A DNA stretch of 64,000 nucleotides. Origin: Proteiniclasticum sp. GTDB lineage: Bacteria > Bacillota > Clostridia > Clostridiales > Clostridiaceae. Position numbers and translations under genes: made by a program. The DNA is taken from NCBI RefSeq assembly GCF_003514505.1, contig NZ_DOPX01000016.1, positions 186,001 through 250,000 of the forward strand, read 5' to 3'. Every line of letters starts with the position of its first letter. The stretch's first letter is position 1. Below, piece after piece: positions 25,220 to 33,792 of this stretch. Under the pieces are notes generated by a model. The model was given only the letters and a program-made list of their open reading frames with translations. It was not told the DNA's origin and ran no database searches.

Positions 25220-26044
25220 GTGGAATATGACGTAAGCAGTATACTGTTTGCTTTTATGCTCACGGTATTTGCAGGTCTTGCAACGGGTGTAGGAAGCCTT
25301 ATGGCCTTTTATACAAAACAGACCAACAAAAAATTCTTGTCCGCTGCTCTTGGTTTTTCTGCAGGAGTCATGATCTATGTCTCCATGATTGAGATTTTCG
25401 TAAAAGCGAAAGATTCTCTGCAGGCAGTTCACGGATCTGAGAAAGGGTATCTGTATACTACTGTGGCATTTTTCGGGGGAATCTTTATCATCGCCCTCAT
25501 AGACAAACTGGTGCCAAAGGCGGAGAATCCCCACGAGATGAGGGATATTGAAGATCTCGAAGAGGCGAAGAAAGCCAGAGAAAACCATAGCCTTATGAGA
25601 ATGGGGATGTTTTCGGCTTTGGCCATTGCCACCCATAATTTTCCGGAAGGGCTCGCCACATTCATTGGTGCCCTGGAAGACCCGGCCATGGGAATCAGTA
25701 TTGCCGTGGCCATTGCCATCCATAACATCCCAGAAGGGATTGCAGTTTCTGTGCCCATCTATCATGCCACAGGCAGCAGAAGACGGGCGTTCAAGTATTC
25801 CTTTTTATCAGGACTCTCTGAGCCGGTGGGGGCCATCATTGGTTATTTCCTGCTGCGGAATTACCTTTCGGAATCCATGTTTGGTATTATCTTTGCCATT
25901 GTGGCAGGGATCATGGTTTATATTTCTCTTGATGAGCTTTTGCCCACAGCTGAGAAATATGGAGAACACCATATTGCCATTTATGGACTCATCTCTGGCA
26001 TGATGGTCATGGCAGCAAGCCTTGTGATGTTTGGGGGAGCCTAG
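25220..26044 (+). CDS. zupT: ZIP-family zinc/divalent metal importer
   Basis: 274 residues from GTG 25220, chosen because GAGGTGAT lies 4-5 nt upstream; an in-frame ATG at 25199 would add seven residues but has no SD. Eight predicted helices with a charged His-containing loop. The metal-site motifs HNFPEG (helix 4) and HNIPEG (helix 5) are intact. It imports Zn or Fe/Mn across the cytoplasmic membrane. It is a single-gene unit between two terminators. Confidence 0.93.
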   Translation: MEYDVSSILFAFMLTVFAGLATGVGSLMAFYTKQTNKKFLSAALGFSAGVMIYVSMIEIFVKAKDSLQAVHGSEKGYLYTTVAFFGGIFIIALIDKLVPKAENPHEMRDIEDLEEAKKARENHSLMRMGMFSALAIATHNFPEGLATFIGALEDPAMGISIAVAIAIHNIPEGIAVSVPIYHATGSRRRAFKYSFLSGLSEPVGAIIGYFLLRNYLSESMFGIIFAIVAGIMVYISLDELLPTAEKYGEHHIAIYGLISGMMVMAASLVMFGGA

Positions 26045-26055
26045 TTTTTAGAGAA

Positions 26056-26100
26056 AGAACCGGATTTCTTCATTTCAAATGAAGGCATCCGGTTCTTTTT
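26056..26100 (+). terminator. Terminator after zupT
   Basis: AAGAACCGGAT...ATCCGGTTCTTTTT, an 11-bp outer stem with an inner TTCATTT/AAATGAA pairing, then a T run. Confidence 0.85.
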
Positions 26101-26130
26101 ATTCAGTAGCTCCTCTATATCGAAAGAAAA

Positions 26131-26165
26131 AAGAGCTTTCTCCAAATGCTATGGAAAAAGCTCTT
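26131..26165 (-). terminator. Terminator of tRNA-Pro
   Basis: Minus-strand AAGAGCTTT...AAAGCTCTT hairpin followed by a T run (26130-26125), just downstream of the tRNA 3' end. Confidence 0.8.
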
Positions 26166-26167
26166 AT

Positions 26168-26243
26168 GGTCGGAGTGACAAGACTTGAACTTGCGACCTC
26201 TAGACCCCCAGTCTAGCACGCTACCATCTGCGCTACACCCCGA
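26168..26243 (-). tRNA. tRNA-Pro (anticodon GGG)
   Basis: 76 nt including an encoded CCA. Acceptor stem TCGGGGT pairs with ACTCCGA (one G-T). The anticodon loop CTGGGGG places GGG at positions 34-36. T-loop TTCAAGT. It has its own promoter and terminator. Confidence 0.95.
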
Positions 26244-26255
26244 TGAACATTACTA

Positions 26256-26284
26256 ATTATAGCCTAAGGTAGAAAAACATTCAA
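26256..26284 (-). promoter_or_regulatory. tRNA-Pro promoter
   Basis: Minus strand TTGAAT (26284-26279), 17-nt spacer, perfect TATAAT (26261-26256), about 12 nt before the tRNA 5' end. Confidence 0.75.
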
Positions 26285-26355
26285 GGGATTGTGACGGAAT
26301 CCCCAAGAGAAATTTGTGGTAATCATTGCGAGGTATTGTAATCTTTGGAGCAATG

Positions 26356-26379
26356 TCATATGATTATAATTGAATATGA
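26356..26379. promoter_or_regulatory. Candidate ArsR operator
   Basis: Inverted repeat TCATAT-N12-ATATGA overlapping a TATAAT box (26364-26369), with a third ATATGA half-site at 26382. ArsR proteins bind AT-rich inverted repeats at their own promoters; assignment by position only. Confidence 0.45.
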
Positions 26380-26408
26380 TAATATGAAGGAGGCGAAAGA
26401 ATCTGGAT

Positions 26409-26786
26409 GTGTTAAAGATCACAAAGGCTTTGGGAGACCAAAACCGGTTGAGAATATTACATCTTTTGTCAGAAGGGGAACTATGTGCCTGCGAACTGGA
26501 AGGGATCCTTTCCATGAGCCAGTCCAATGTTTCCAGGCACTTGGCGAAGCTGAATGAAGCCCTTGTGACAGATTTCAGGAAGGACGCCAAGTACAGTTAC
26601 TACAGGCTGAAAAGGGAGACGTTGAACGCCTATCCGTTTATAACCTCTATGATTGAATCTTTGAAAGAGGAAAAGCTTTATGAGGAGGATCGGAAGAGAC
26701 TTCAAGAGTATAGAGTGAAAAACTATAATTGTGAGTCTCTGAAAGAAAATGTGCTGCTGTTTATGAATGAAGAGAGGATTGTTTAA
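26409..26786 (+). CDS. arsR: ArsR family arsenite-responsive repressor
   Basis: 125 residues with a GTG start; the SD AAGGAGG (26387-26393) is 15 nt away, longer than usual, so the exact start is uncertain. Winged HTH (LGDQNRLRILHLL, then MSQSNVSRHLAKL). Cys26 and Cys28 in ELCACEL match the As(III)-sensing motif of classical ArsR. It is the first gene of arsRDA and presumably self-represses. Confidence 0.92.
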   Translation: MLKITKALGDQNRLRILHLLSEGELCACELEGILSMSQSNVSRHLAKLNEALVTDFRKDAKYSYYRLKRETLNAYPFITSMIESLKEEKLYEEDRKRLQEYRVKNYNCESLKENVLLFMNEERIV

Positions 26787-26787
26787 T

Positions 26788-27144
26788 ATGAATGAAAACT
26801 GCGAAATCAAAATCTATGAAAAAGCATTGTGCTGTGAATCTGGCGTCTGTGGTCCTTCGGTGGATCCGGAGCTTCTAAGAATCACCACCGTTATAAGGGG
26901 GCTGAATAAAAAAGGATTTGGAGCAAGACGCTACAATCTATCTATGCATCCCATGGAGTTTGCGAAGAATACAGCTTTGACGCAGCTTATGAAGGAAAAA
27001 GGAATGGGCGTGCTTCCTGTTACACTATTGAATGGAGAGATTGTGAAGACAGGCCAGTATCCAAGCACTGAGGAGCTTTCCACATGGACTGGAGTTCAAA
27101 AAGAAGACCTTGAAGGCAGCAATGACAAGCTGCTGACCCTATAG
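26788..27144 (+). CDS. arsD: ArsD arsenite metallochaperone
   Basis: 118 residues from ATG 26788, 1 nt after the arsR stop; an upstream in-frame ATG inside arsR lacks an SD. Cys15-Cys16 and Cys21 reproduce the ArsD arsenite site (CC-x4-C), followed by GPSVDPELLR. ArsD hands arsenite to ArsA, encoded 9 nt downstream. Confidence 0.93.
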   Translation: MNENCEIKIYEKALCCESGVCGPSVDPELLRITTVIRGLNKKGFGARRYNLSMHPMEFAKNTALTQLMKEKGMGVLPVTLLNGEIVKTGQYPSTEELSTWTGVQKEDLEGSNDKLLTL

Positions 27145-27153
27145 GGTGCCGTT

Positions 27154-28896
27154 ATGAGAGTATACAATCCGAAAGACCTGCAATCCTATCAGTATGTTTT
27201 TTTCACAGGCAAGGGGGGAGTCGGCAAAACTTCTGCAGCTTCGGCTTCAGCAGTGGCTTTGGCTGAGATTGGAAAGAAGGTTCTTCTGGTAAGTACGGAT
27301 CCCGCCTCAAATCTTCAGGATCTTTTTGAGCTCAAAGCTTCCAATGAGAAGACAGAAGTGGAGAGTGTGAAAAATCTGTACCTGATGAATCTTGATCCGA
27401 TTGTATCTGCTGAAAGGTACAAGGAATCTGTAGTAGCTCCTTACCGGGGCATCTTGCCAGACGTTGCTATCCAGAACATGGAGGAGCAGCTTTCTGGATC
27501 CTGCACTGTGGAAGTGGCTGCATTCAATGAGTTCACCACGCTTCTGGCAGATAAAACGATCCAGGAAGAGTTTGATCACATTCTGTTTGATACAGCACCA
27601 ACGGGTCATACGTTAAGAATGCTGGAGCTGCCCTCTGCCTGGACCAGTTTTCTGGACCAAAACACCTCAGGGGCATCCTGTTTAGGGCAGCTGTCAGGGC
27701 TCACAGAAAGCAGGGAGGTCTATAAAGGAGCGGTAGAAGTATTAAAGGACAAGAAAAAGACAAGGATGGTGCTGGTCACAAGACCGGACAGAGCACCACT
27801 TCTGGAGGCTTCCCGAGCATCGAAAGAACTGAAGGAGCTTGGCGTCAGAAATCAGCTTCTTCTCGTCAATGGGCTCATCACAGAGGAACGTCCAGAAGGT
27901 GTCCTGGAGATGATGAAGCTGAAGCAGGAGCACGCTTGGCATGAGAAACCAGAAGAACTTGAGAATATGGAAACTTTCTATATTCCCCTAAGGTCTTATG
28001 CTATGGATTCAGTGGAAAACATCAGAAGAATGCTTACAAGCACTTCAGGAAGGTATGTGAACGAAGAACATGAAGCTCATTCTTCCATGGATTTTCAGCT
28101 GCTGCTGGAAGAGATCCGAAAAGACGGCACCAGAGTTCTCTTTACCATGGGGAAAGGAGGAGTTGGAAAGACAACTGTAGCTTCGGCTATGGCGATGTAT
28201 TTTGCAAAAAATGGAGTGAAAGTGCATCTGACAACAACAGATCCAGCGAATCATCTGACGGAAACGGTTGATGCATCGGAGAACTTGAAGGTTTCCTTTA
28301 TCGATGAAGAAGAAGAGCTTAGGCGATATAAAGAAGAGGTCCTGAAAAAAGCGGAGGGAGCTTCAAAAGAAGATCTTGCTTATATAGAAGAAGACCTTCG
28401 AAGTCCCTGTACCCAGGAGATTGCCATTTTCAGGAAGTTTGCAGAGATTGTTCATGGAAGCGGAGAAGAGCTTCTGATTATTGACACAGCACCAACGGGG
28501 CATACTTTGCTCCTTTTGGACAGCACAGAGAGTTACCATAAAGAAGTAGAGAGAAGCCAGGGAGAAATTCCGGAAGCGGTAAGAACACTTCTGCCCAGAC
28601 TTAGAAATAAGAAAGAGACCAAAGTGTTCATTGTATCACTTCCTGAACCCACTCCATTTTATGAAGCGAAGAGGTTGAAGGAAGACCTCATTAGAGCAGG
28701 AATTCATGTGGACAGCTGGATTCTCAATCAGACGCTAGAGCAGCTCTCTGATCACTCCCTTTTTGTCCGAGAGAAACAGAAAGAAGAGCGTAAATGGGCC
28801 AATCGGGTCTACGAAGAGATGGAAGGACGTTTTGTGATGATTCCATGGAGTAAAGAGGAACTAAAGGGAGAATCGCTCTTAAGTCTGATTCCTTAG
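27154..28896 (+). CDS. arsA: ArsA arsenite-activated ATPase
   Basis: 580 residues, two homologous halves each with a deviant Walker A GKGGVGKT (19-26 and 333-340) and DTAPTGHTL switch motif. The three metal cysteines are present: Cys117, Cys176 and Cys419, close to 113/172/422 of the E. coli plasmid protein. ArsA normally energises an ArsB or Acr3 permease, but none is encoded next to it here. Confidence 0.95.
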   Translation: MRVYNPKDLQSYQYVFFTGKGGVGKTSAASASAVALAEIGKKVLLVSTDPASNLQDLFELKASNEKTEVESVKNLYLMNLDPIVSAERYKESVVAPYRGILPDVAIQNMEEQLSGSCTVEVAAFNEFTTLLADKTIQEEFDHILFDTAPTGHTLRMLELPSAWTSFLDQNTSGASCLGQLSGLTESREVYKGAVEVLKDKKKTRMVLVTRPDRAPLLEASRASKELKELGVRNQLLLVNGLITEERPEGVLEMMKLKQEHAWHEKPEELENMETFYIPLRSYAMDSVENIRRMLTSTSGRYVNEEHEAHSSMDFQLLLEEIRKDGTRVLFTMGKGGVGKTTVASAMAMYFAKNGVKVHLTTTDPANHLTETVDASENLKVSFIDEEEELRRYKEEVLKKAEGASKEDLAYIEEDLRSPCTQEIAIFRKFAEIVHGSGEELLIIDTAPTGHTLLLLDSTESYHKEVERSQGEIPEAVRTLLPRLRNKKETKVFIVSLPEPTPFYEAKRLKEDLIRAGIHVDSWILNQTLEQLSDHSLFVREKQKEERKWANRVYEEMEGRFVMIPWSKEELKGESLLSLIP

Positions 28897-29035
28897 AAAC
28901 TTCATTGAACTTTGCTCTGAGCATTTCGTCGGCCTAATTCATAATGTTCACAGTTTTTTTCTAAAGTCTTCATGAGCGTCTCAGAAGATGTTTGTATAAT
29001 GTAACTACAAATCAACTGGAAAGGGGATGGTGAAC

Positions 29036-29227
29036 ATGTTGGAAGCAAAAGATGCATATTGCGTGAACTGTGAAAAAATCACTTATTTCATTCCTGTAGA
29101 GGGAGGCTATGAATGTCAGAGCTGTAAATCTCTGAACACCATGCGGGGCATGAAAGACATCCATGAGGATCCGTCCCAGAAAGCGGACACAGTGGTGGAT
29201 CTCAATCTACCGGAAGATATTTTTTGA
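29036..29227 (+). CDS. Small zinc-ribbon protein
   Basis: 63 residues from ATG 29036, which has AAAGGGG at normal spacing; a nearer upstream ATG (29027) abuts the SD. Cys9-x2-Cys12 and Cys27-x2-Cys30 form a zinc ribbon; the tail is acidic. An extended -10 TGTATAATG lies about 30 nt upstream. Function unknown. Confidence 0.75.
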   Translation: MLEAKDAYCVNCEKITYFIPVEGGYECQSCKSLNTMRGMKDIHEDPSQKADTVVDLNLPEDIF

Positions 29228-29335
29228 AGAACTGAGAAAGAGAGGCAGGGAGAAATCCTTGCCTTTTCAATTGATATGAAAGAAAAAAGAAGGTAAACTA
29301 GTAAGAGTAGCAAAATAAGTCCTTGGGAGTATGAA

Positions 29336-30715
29336 ATGCTGACAAATAAATTTCGGGAAACACTCATGAAAGAAGAAATCATTGTACAAGGAGACAAGAT
29401 ACTTGTTGCCTTTTCGGGCGGGATAGATTCTGTCGCGCTTTTAAACCTTCTTCTCGAAGTGAGAGAGTCTTTTGGATTAAGGCTAGGAGCTGCTCATCTC
29501 AATCACGGTTATAGAGAGAATGCGGATGCCGATGAGGCCTTCTGCAGAAGTTTTTGTGAAGAAAAGGAAGTACCATTTTTCTCCAGAAAAATGGATGTGG
29601 AAGCCTATGCGAAAGCGGAGAAGGTTTCCTTTGAAATGGCCGGAAGAACACTCCGATATGCCTTCTTTGAAGAAGTGATGAAGGAAAAAGGATTCTCAAA
29701 ATGTGCCACCGCCCATCATTTGGATGATCAGGTGGAGACGGTTTTTCTGAATCTTATGAGAGGCACGGGATTAAAAGGCCTTACGGGGATCTCTCCCCTT
29801 CGTGGCCGTTATGTGAGACCGCTGCTTTCCTATAAGAAGAGTGAGCTTTTGGCGTATCTTGAAAAGAATCAGATTTCATTCCGTCATGACCATACCAACG
29901 ATGAAGTGGAGTATCAGAGAAACCGGATCAGAAATGAAGTGCTGCCTTATCTGGAAAAGCACTTCAATGCAGACGTTTCAGAAAGCATCTCCAGGATGAC
30001 AGGGCTTCTTGTGGAAGATCTGAAATTCATTGAAGGGGAAGTGGAAAAGGCAAAAGAGCTTTTCCTCCAGGAAGCAGGTGACCAGGTTCGGTTTTCTAAA
30101 AAGGTGAAGGATCTTCCATATGCCATTTCCTCCAGGCTTCTCATGGAGGCAGTCCAAAGGGTGAAAGGAAATCTCAGGGATATTGAAGAGGTCCATATCA
30201 GAGATCTTCTTCAGCTATTTCTGAAGGAGACAGGAAAAAAACTGGATATCAAAGAAGGAATACAGGGAAGAAATGACTATGGAGACCTCCTGATTGAAAT
30301 AAAAAAAGAAAAGACAGAAAGGGAAAATTCGATGCTGCACGAAGTGCTGAGTATACCAGGAACCTATCATGTAAAAGGCCAGAAAATCACACTCCGTTAT
30401 ATTGAACGGGAAGAGATGAAAAAAGACAAACAGCTCCGGTTCTTCAATGGGGATCTCATCAATGGGGAAATCCTTGTGAGACACAGAGATGAGGGGGACC
30501 GGATGAGACCTTTCGGTATGAATGGATACCGGAAGCTGAAGAATATTCTCATTGACAGGAAGGTCAGCCGGGAGGACCGGGAAGAGCTTCTGGTGTTCCA
30601 GTATGAAAAAGACATCATCTACATTGGTCACATGATGATCAGTGAAGACTATAAAGTACGAGAGAAAACAGAGAGAATCCTGGAAATCGGGATATTTGAG
30701 GAGGAAATGAAATGA
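29336..30715 (+). CDS. tilS: tRNA(Ile)-lysidine synthetase
   Basis: 459 residues. PP-loop SGGIDS at 27-32; N-terminal ATP-pyrophosphatase domain about 1-210, with the substrate-binding and C-terminal TilS domains after it. It converts C34 of the minor tRNA-Ile(CAU) to lysidine so that it reads AUA. It overlaps hpt by 4 nt, and the order tilS-hpt-ftsH is the classic Firmicutes arrangement. Confidence 0.95.
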   Translation: MLTNKFRETLMKEEIIVQGDKILVAFSGGIDSVALLNLLLEVRESFGLRLGAAHLNHGYRENADADEAFCRSFCEEKEVPFFSRKMDVEAYAKAEKVSFEMAGRTLRYAFFEEVMKEKGFSKCATAHHLDDQVETVFLNLMRGTGLKGLTGISPLRGRYVRPLLSYKKSELLAYLEKNQISFRHDHTNDEVEYQRNRIRNEVLPYLEKHFNADVSESISRMTGLLVEDLKFIEGEVEKAKELFLQEAGDQVRFSKKVKDLPYAISSRLLMEAVQRVKGNLRDIEEVHIRDLLQLFLKETGKKLDIKEGIQGRNDYGDLLIEIKKEKTERENSMLHEVLSIPGTYHVKGQKITLRYIEREEMKKDKQLRFFNGDLINGEILVRHRDEGDRMRPFGMNGYRKLKNILIDRKVSREDREELLVFQYEKDIIYIGHMMISEDYKVREKTERILEIGIFEEEMK

Positions 30716-31254
30716 TTGCAAATGATGTGAAGGATATCCTGATCAGTCGGGAAGCTTTGGCGGACAAATGTAAAGAACTGGGTGCGAAAATCAGTAAAGA
30801 CTATGAAGGCAAGGAACTTGTTCTTGTGGGAATTCTCAAGGGCTCTGTGGTGTTTATGACAGATCTTATGAAAGAAATCACCATACCCTGCAATATCGAA
30901 TTCATGGAAGTATCCAGCTATGGGTCTGGAGCAGAAAGCTCAGGCGTCGTAAAAATCATCAAGGATCTGGATGAGGACGTCACGGGGAAACACATCCTCA
31001 TCGTAGAAGATATCATAGATACAGGACTCACCCTAAGCTATCTTGTAGAATACCTGAAAGCAAGAAAAGCAGCAGGAACGGACATTGTGTGCCTGCTCAA
31101 TAAAAAGGAAAGAAGAGTAAGAGATATCCCTGTGACCTATGTAGGATTTGAAGTGCCGGATGAGTTTATCATTGGCTATGGCATCGACTATGCGGAAAAG
31201 TACAGAAATCTTCCATACGTAGCGTCTCTCAAGGATGAAGTTTACAAAAAATAG
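30712..31254 (+). CDS. hpt: Hypoxanthine phosphoribosyltransferase
   Basis: 180 residues. PRPP-binding motif VEDIIDTGLTL and N-terminal VGILKGSVVFMTDL. Purine salvage: hypoxanthine or guanine plus PRPP to IMP or GMP. It starts inside the tilS stop region (ATGA overlap). Confidence 0.96.
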   Translation: MIANDVKDILISREALADKCKELGAKISKDYEGKELVLVGILKGSVVFMTDLMKEITIPCNIEFMEVSSYGSGAESSGVVKIIKDLDEDVTGKHILIVEDIIDTGLTLSYLVEYLKARKAAGTDIVCLLNKKERRVRDIPVTYVGFEVPDEFIIGYGIDYAEKYRNLPYVASLKDEVYKK

Positions 31255-31350
31255 GCAAAAAAATAATGTTAAGTTTAAGGTTTATGGAGTATAATAAGTA
31301 GCATACAATTTAATTGAGGCTTCTGCTTCATAATACAAAGTAACAGAGGA

Positions 31351-31384
31351 AAGGAGCGGGTAATTCAGTTTACCTGATAATACG
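31351..31384 (+). promoter_or_regulatory. Distant SD and small hairpin before ftsH
   Basis: AAGGAG (31351-31356) is 28 nt from the ATG at 31385. GGTAA (31359-31363) and TTACC (31370-31374) can pair with a 6-nt loop, leaving about 12 nt between SD and start. No nearer SD or in-frame start was found. The stem is only 5 bp, so this is weaker than the case at 24154. Confidence 0.4.
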
Positions 31385-33217
31385 ATGAATACGACTAAAA
31401 GAGGACCAAATCTTTTCAGCTTCATCGCTGTGATCATGCTGCTTGTCATTGCTATGATCTATTTCAGCGATTTGGATGCGCAAAAAAATTCCATATCATT
31501 CAATGAGTTCACCACGGCTTATTCTGAAAACAAGGTAAAAGAGATCAATGTAGCTTCTGATGGCATGACCATCCGGGGCGTAATGACCGATGACACCATT
31601 TTCACAACGGTAGCAGCACCAGAAAGACTGGCACAGTTTTTAAATGAAAACAATAATGAGGCTGTTGTGGAACGCTATGCCCCAAGATCTGATTTCTCCA
31701 TCTGGACGGTGATTACACCGCTGCTTCTATTGGGTGGTGTGGTGTTCTTCATCTTCTTTATGAACAAGCAGAACCAGAATATGGGCTCCAGCAACCGGAA
31801 TGCCATGAATTTCGGTAAAAGCAGAGCCAAAATGGCAAACCCGGACAATAAAACCGTCACATTTAAAGATGTGGCTGGAGCAGAAGAAGAAAAATTTGAA
31901 CTTCAGGAAGTGGTGGAGTTTTTAAGAAACCCCAAGAAGTATCTTGAAGTTGGCGCTAGAATTCCTAAGGGGATTTTGCTTGTAGGACCTCCAGGAACCG
32001 GTAAAACCCTTCTTGCAAAGGCAGCAGCCGGAGAAGCTGGGGTACCGTTCTTCAGTATTTCAGGTTCAGACTTTGTTGAAATGTTTGTCGGTGTCGGAGC
32101 TTCCCGAGTGCGTGACATGTTTGAACAGGCTAAGAAAAATGCACCATGTATCATTTTCATCAATGAAGGCATCATCATGGTGGCAGCCACCAACAGACCG
32201 GATATCCTTGACAATGCACTCCTAAGACCAGGCCGTTTCGACAGACAGATTGCGGTAGGGTATCCCGATGCTAAGGGCAGAGAAGAGATTCTCAAGGTTC
32301 ATGTACGCAAGAAGCCTCTTGGAGAAGATGTGAATCTGGAAGCCCTGGCGAAGATGACCAGCGGATTTACAGGCGCAGATCTTGAAAATCTCACCAATGA
32401 AGCGGCACTTCTTGCGGTGCGTGCCAATAAAAAGTTCATCACCATGCGTGAACTGGATGAAGCCATCACCAGAGTCATTGCTGGAACAGAAAAGAAATCC
32501 AGAGTGGTTTCTGACCATGAAAGAAGACTTACTGCGTATCATGAGGCCGGGCATGCCATCATCGGCAGAGTCCTCCCCAATATGGATCCAGTCCATCAGA
32601 TCAGCATCATTCCAAGAGGGATGGCAGGTGGATACACCATGCATATGCCGACGGAAGACCGCTCTTATATGAGTAAATCCAGAATGATGGACAGCATGGT
32701 TGCGCTACTAGGTGGACGTGTGGCGGAGTCCCTGGTTCTGAAGGATATTTCCACAGGAGCCAAAAATGACATCGACCGCGTTTCCAGAATCGCAAGAGCC
32801 ATGGTTACTGAATATGGTATGAGTGAAAAGGTGGGGACTATTTCCTTTGGAGAAGATCAGGAAGTGTTCCTGGGACGTGATTTTTCAAAGTCTAAGAACT
32901 TCTCTGAGAAGATGGGAGAACTCATCGATGATGAAGTGAAAGAGCTGGTGGATAACTCCTATAAGAGAGCAGAAGAGATTCTGAAAGAGAACATCGACAA
33001 GCTCCATCTTCTTGCTGAAAAACTTCTGGAATTTGAGAAGATTGAAGCAGAAGAGTTTGAAGAACTCTTCACCACTGGGAACATCACCAAACGTACCCAT
33101 GGAGAGATGCCTTTGGAGAAGAAGAATGACTCTGTAAAAAAAGCAGAGAAAGAGATCTCCAAAGAAGAAGATACCAAAGAAGAGAACTTTACAGGCAATC
33201 CTCTGACAGAGGCTTGA
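31385..33217 (+). CDS. ftsH: FtsH AAA protease with an in-frame deletion in the ATPase core
   Basis: 610 residues. Two membrane helices (about 11-29 and 106-126), AAA domain with Walker A GPPGTGKT (201-208), pore motif FVGVGAS, SRH ATNRPDILDNALLRPGRFDRQ, and the Zn site HEAGH are all intact. The stretch that normally runs from Walker B IDEIDAVGR to MDGF is absent: IIFI is joined straight to NEGIIMVAATN at residues 259/260. About 37 residues are missing compared with Bacillus FtsH, in frame. This removes the Walker B Asp and the second pore region, so ATPase function should be lost unless the sequence is an assembly error. Confidence 0.93.
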   Translation: MNTTKRGPNLFSFIAVIMLLVIAMIYFSDLDAQKNSISFNEFTTAYSENKVKEINVASDGMTIRGVMTDDTIFTTVAAPERLAQFLNENNNEAVVERYAPRSDFSIWTVITPLLLLGGVVFFIFFMNKQNQNMGSSNRNAMNFGKSRAKMANPDNKTVTFKDVAGAEEEKFELQEVVEFLRNPKKYLEVGARIPKGILLVGPPGTGKTLLAKAAAGEAGVPFFSISGSDFVEMFVGVGASRVRDMFEQAKKNAPCIIFINEGIIMVAATNRPDILDNALLRPGRFDRQIAVGYPDAKGREEILKVHVRKKPLGEDVNLEALAKMTSGFTGADLENLTNEAALLAVRANKKFITMRELDEAITRVIAGTEKKSRVVSDHERRLTAYHEAGHAIIGRVLPNMDPVHQISIIPRGMAGGYTMHMPTEDRSYMSKSRMMDSMVALLGGRVAESLVLKDISTGAKNDIDRVSRIARAMVTEYGMSEKVGTISFGEDQEVFLGRDFSKSKNFSEKMGELIDDEVKELVDNSYKRAEEILKENIDKLHLLAEKLLEFEKIEAEEFEELFTTGNITKRTHGEMPLEKKNDSVKKAEKEISKEEDTKEENFTGNPLTEA

Positions 33218-33253
33218 AAACAGGTGTAGTTCAAGCTGAAACAGAGCAGTCAG

Positions 33254-33281
33254 AAAAGGCAGTGAAGCTGCCTTTTCTTTT
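33254..33281 (+). terminator. Terminator after ftsH
   Basis: AAAAGGCAG-TGAAG-CTGCCTTTT followed by CTTTT. Confidence 0.85.
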
Positions 33282-33374
33282 GGGAATTTATGTAAATGAT
33301 TACAGAAACTTCACCTTTCCATGTTTCGGGAATGGAGAAGGGGTGCTATAATTAAATGGATTGGAGGTGTTCAT

Positions 33375-33761
33375 TTGACAGAAAAACTCATTGGACTGGA
33401 AAAAGAATTTAGACGGTCTGTAGAAGAAAAAGATACCGCTGAGATGTTAGGATCCGGAGATTTACCGGTATACGGCACACCGGGACTCATTGCTTTCATG
33501 GAATATGGGGCGAAGGAATGCCTTGCGCCATATCTATCTTCGGAAGAGACCACGGTGGGCATTTCTATGGAAATGAAACATGTGAGAGCCAGCCTTGTTG
33601 GTGCAGACGTCTTGCTGAAGGTAAAGATTACGGAGGCATCTGGGAAGAAAGTGAAGTTTCATCTCTTGGCCTTTGAAAAGGAACATCTTCTGGGAGAAGC
33701 GCATCATGAGAGAGTTCTTGTGAACCGGCAGAAGTTCATGGATAAATTGCATAACTCTTAA
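33375..33761 (+). CDS. FlK-like hot-dog thioesterase
   Basis: 128 residues from TTG 33375, preceded by GGAGGTG; the longer frame upstream has no SD. Single hot-dog domain. Thr35, Glu43 and His69 have exactly the spacing of the Thr-Glu-His triad of fluoroacetyl-CoA thioesterase FlK. Most relatives in gut bacteria are general acyl-CoA thioesterases, so true fluoroacetyl-CoA activity is not implied. It sits alone between the ftsH terminator and fhs, which may be co-transcribed with it. Confidence 0.8.
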   Translation: MTEKLIGLEKEFRRSVEEKDTAEMLGSGDLPVYGTPGLIAFMEYGAKECLAPYLSSEETTVGISMEMKHVRASLVGADVLLKVKITEASGKKVKFHLLAFEKEHLLGEAHHERVLVNRQKFMDKLHNS

Positions 33762-33792
33762 ATTAATATATAGAACTGGGAGGTACATATTG

